A stretch of 64,000 nt of DNA from Bacteroidales bacterium (GTDB lineage: Bacteria; Bacteroidota; Bacteroidia; Bacteroidales; Tenuifilaceae): NCBI GenBank assembly GCA_013376985.1, contig JACABB010000003.1, positions 111,280 through 175,279 of the forward strand, read 5' to 3'. The notes under the pieces were generated by a model. That model searched no databases. It worked only from the letters and a program-made list of their open reading frames with translations, and had not been told where the DNA came from. The translations under genes and the position numbers were made by a program. Of the stretch, positions 63,372 through 64,000 are shown in pieces (the stretch's first letter is position 1; each line of letters begins with the position of its first letter).

Positions 63372-64000
63372 CTATTTAAAATCAACACTTTTCAATAGCA
63401 ACCTTGCACCCAGATGACAAAATAAACACTTTTTAGGGTCGCAATAGCAAGTTTTAAGCTGAATCATTGCTTGTGTATCGTAAGCAGTTTTTGCGGTAAG
63501 GCCTAAACCTACAAAACCTTTTGTAATGCTATTATTTTCTGGTTTAATCTCTTCGAGTAACCTCATAGCCTTTTCCTTTAAACCACTATTTGCTCTTGAG
63601 ATTCCATAGGCAAATACAAATGGAACAATTGAATTTATTGCTATGATACCTATTGAATCATCGCCTAAACGCTTATTTATCTCATCCGATACTTTACCAA
63701 AAGTATAATGAGATTTCCAATATATCGATGGTTCAACACGAATTAATCGGATTATATCACTTATTTCTTCTATTTCTATTATTTTTGAAAACAGAGAGGA
63801 GGACTGATGTATAAGGCTTGTAAATTGAGCAATTCTAATAGTTGGAAATGCAGTAGGTCGCATCCGTAAAAATTTCCAGAGATGACCTTGGATTGGAGTA
63901 AGGTTAAATTTATGCTGAAGGTATTTATATTCAGCGCTTAGCGATTTTGAATATTCATCGCATAAATCTAATTCAGGCAACAGCCCCGATTGTCCAAATA
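63372..64000 (-). CDS. DUF2851 family protein, C-terminal part (cut by the window edge)
   Basis: The frame is open to the right edge; the visible 209 residues are the C-terminal part. The incoming sequence FGQSGLLPELDLCDEYSKSL and the later KTAYDTQAMIQL with the cysteine-rich CYCDPKKCLFC end are typical of the DUF2851 family of Bacteroidota. The biochemical role is not known. The TTG at 63980 is not a start; the gene continues beyond 64000. Confidence 0.8.
   Translation of the reverse strand, partial: FGQSGLLPELDLCDEYSKSLSAEYKYLQHKFNLTPIQGHLWKFLRMRPTAFPTIRIAQFTSLIHQSSSLFSKIIEIEEISDIIRLIRVEPSIYWKSHYTFGKVSDEINKRLGDDSIGIIAINSIVPFVFAYGISRANSGLKEKAMRLLEEIKPENNSITKGFVGLGLTAKTAYDTQAMIQLKTCYCDPKKCLFCHLGARLLLKSVDFK

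Overview
The window looks like a chromosomal segment of an AT-rich member of the Bacteroidota, most likely Bacteroidales or a close relative. The signs are a type IX secretion C-terminal sorting domain (28730-30682), a GldB gliding lipoprotein (15744-16763), futalosine-pathway menaquinone synthesis (MqnE, 31668-32804), a single-chain glycine dehydrogenase, the PASTA/RluA/Ddl cluster, Bacteroidota-style -7 promoter boxes (TAnnTTTG) in front of many housekeeping genes, and no obvious Shine-Dalgarno sequences. No tRNA, rRNA, CRISPR array, transposase or integrase gene was recognised.

Region 1 (1-7100) is accessory. Positions 1-1550 are almost entirely repeats: a duplicated 54-bp block carrying a TATCGCAA palindrome, a cluster of short REP-like hairpins, an exact 42-bp-period tandem array in which every unit holds an inverted repeat, a 226-bp composite of nested stem-loops bounded by 17-bp inverted repeats, and a further 15-bp-arm hairpin. 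After these come an unknown helical protein, an unknown small protein, two PD-(D/E)XK nuclease-like proteins and a SAM methyltransferase. All point the same way, are separated by long spacers, and are flanked by recurring intergenic elements and one attC-like inverted repeat. This resembles a gene-cassette or defence-island segment, but no known complete system can be named.

Region 2 (7100-31600) is ordinary chromosome: a lipoprotein serpin, an NhaD-type antiporter, UppP, small exported proteins, a large AsmA-like protein convergent with GldB, a TPR/SpoIIE phosphatase, Fe-type superoxide dismutase, nitroreductase, an AmmeMemoRadiSam radical SAM enzyme, DnaB, a YjjG-like nucleotidase and a DEAD-box helicase. 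It ends in a minus-strand group (PASTA protein, T9SS cargo protein, RluA-type pseudouridine synthase, Ddl) with two 4-bp overlaps, tied to envelope and cell-wall work.

Region 3 (31600-47600) is housekeeping: MqnE, ribosomal protein L34 (rpmH, 52 aa), RsmG, a glycosyltransferase overlapping an ECF-type sigma factor, Tgt overlapping an LptF/LptG permease, a degenerate Gfo/Idh-like protein, Pcm, a metallo-beta-lactamase-fold hydrolase, GcvP, an arginine deiminase-family enzyme, a DUF2892 membrane protein, SucC and a TrmH-family methyltransferase.

Region 4 (47600-64000) starts with a five-gene minus-strand efflux operon (TetR, TolC, HlyD and two ABC-2 permeases, with no ATPase). It continues with a TPR/OmpA-like lipoprotein, a deoxynucleoside kinase, a prolyl oligopeptidase, Pnp and RpsO, an RmlD-like reductase, a two-helix potassium channel with an RCK domain, and the C-terminal part of a DUF2851 protein cut by the window edge. 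Intrinsic terminators are frequent; two share the stem GGGTGTC.
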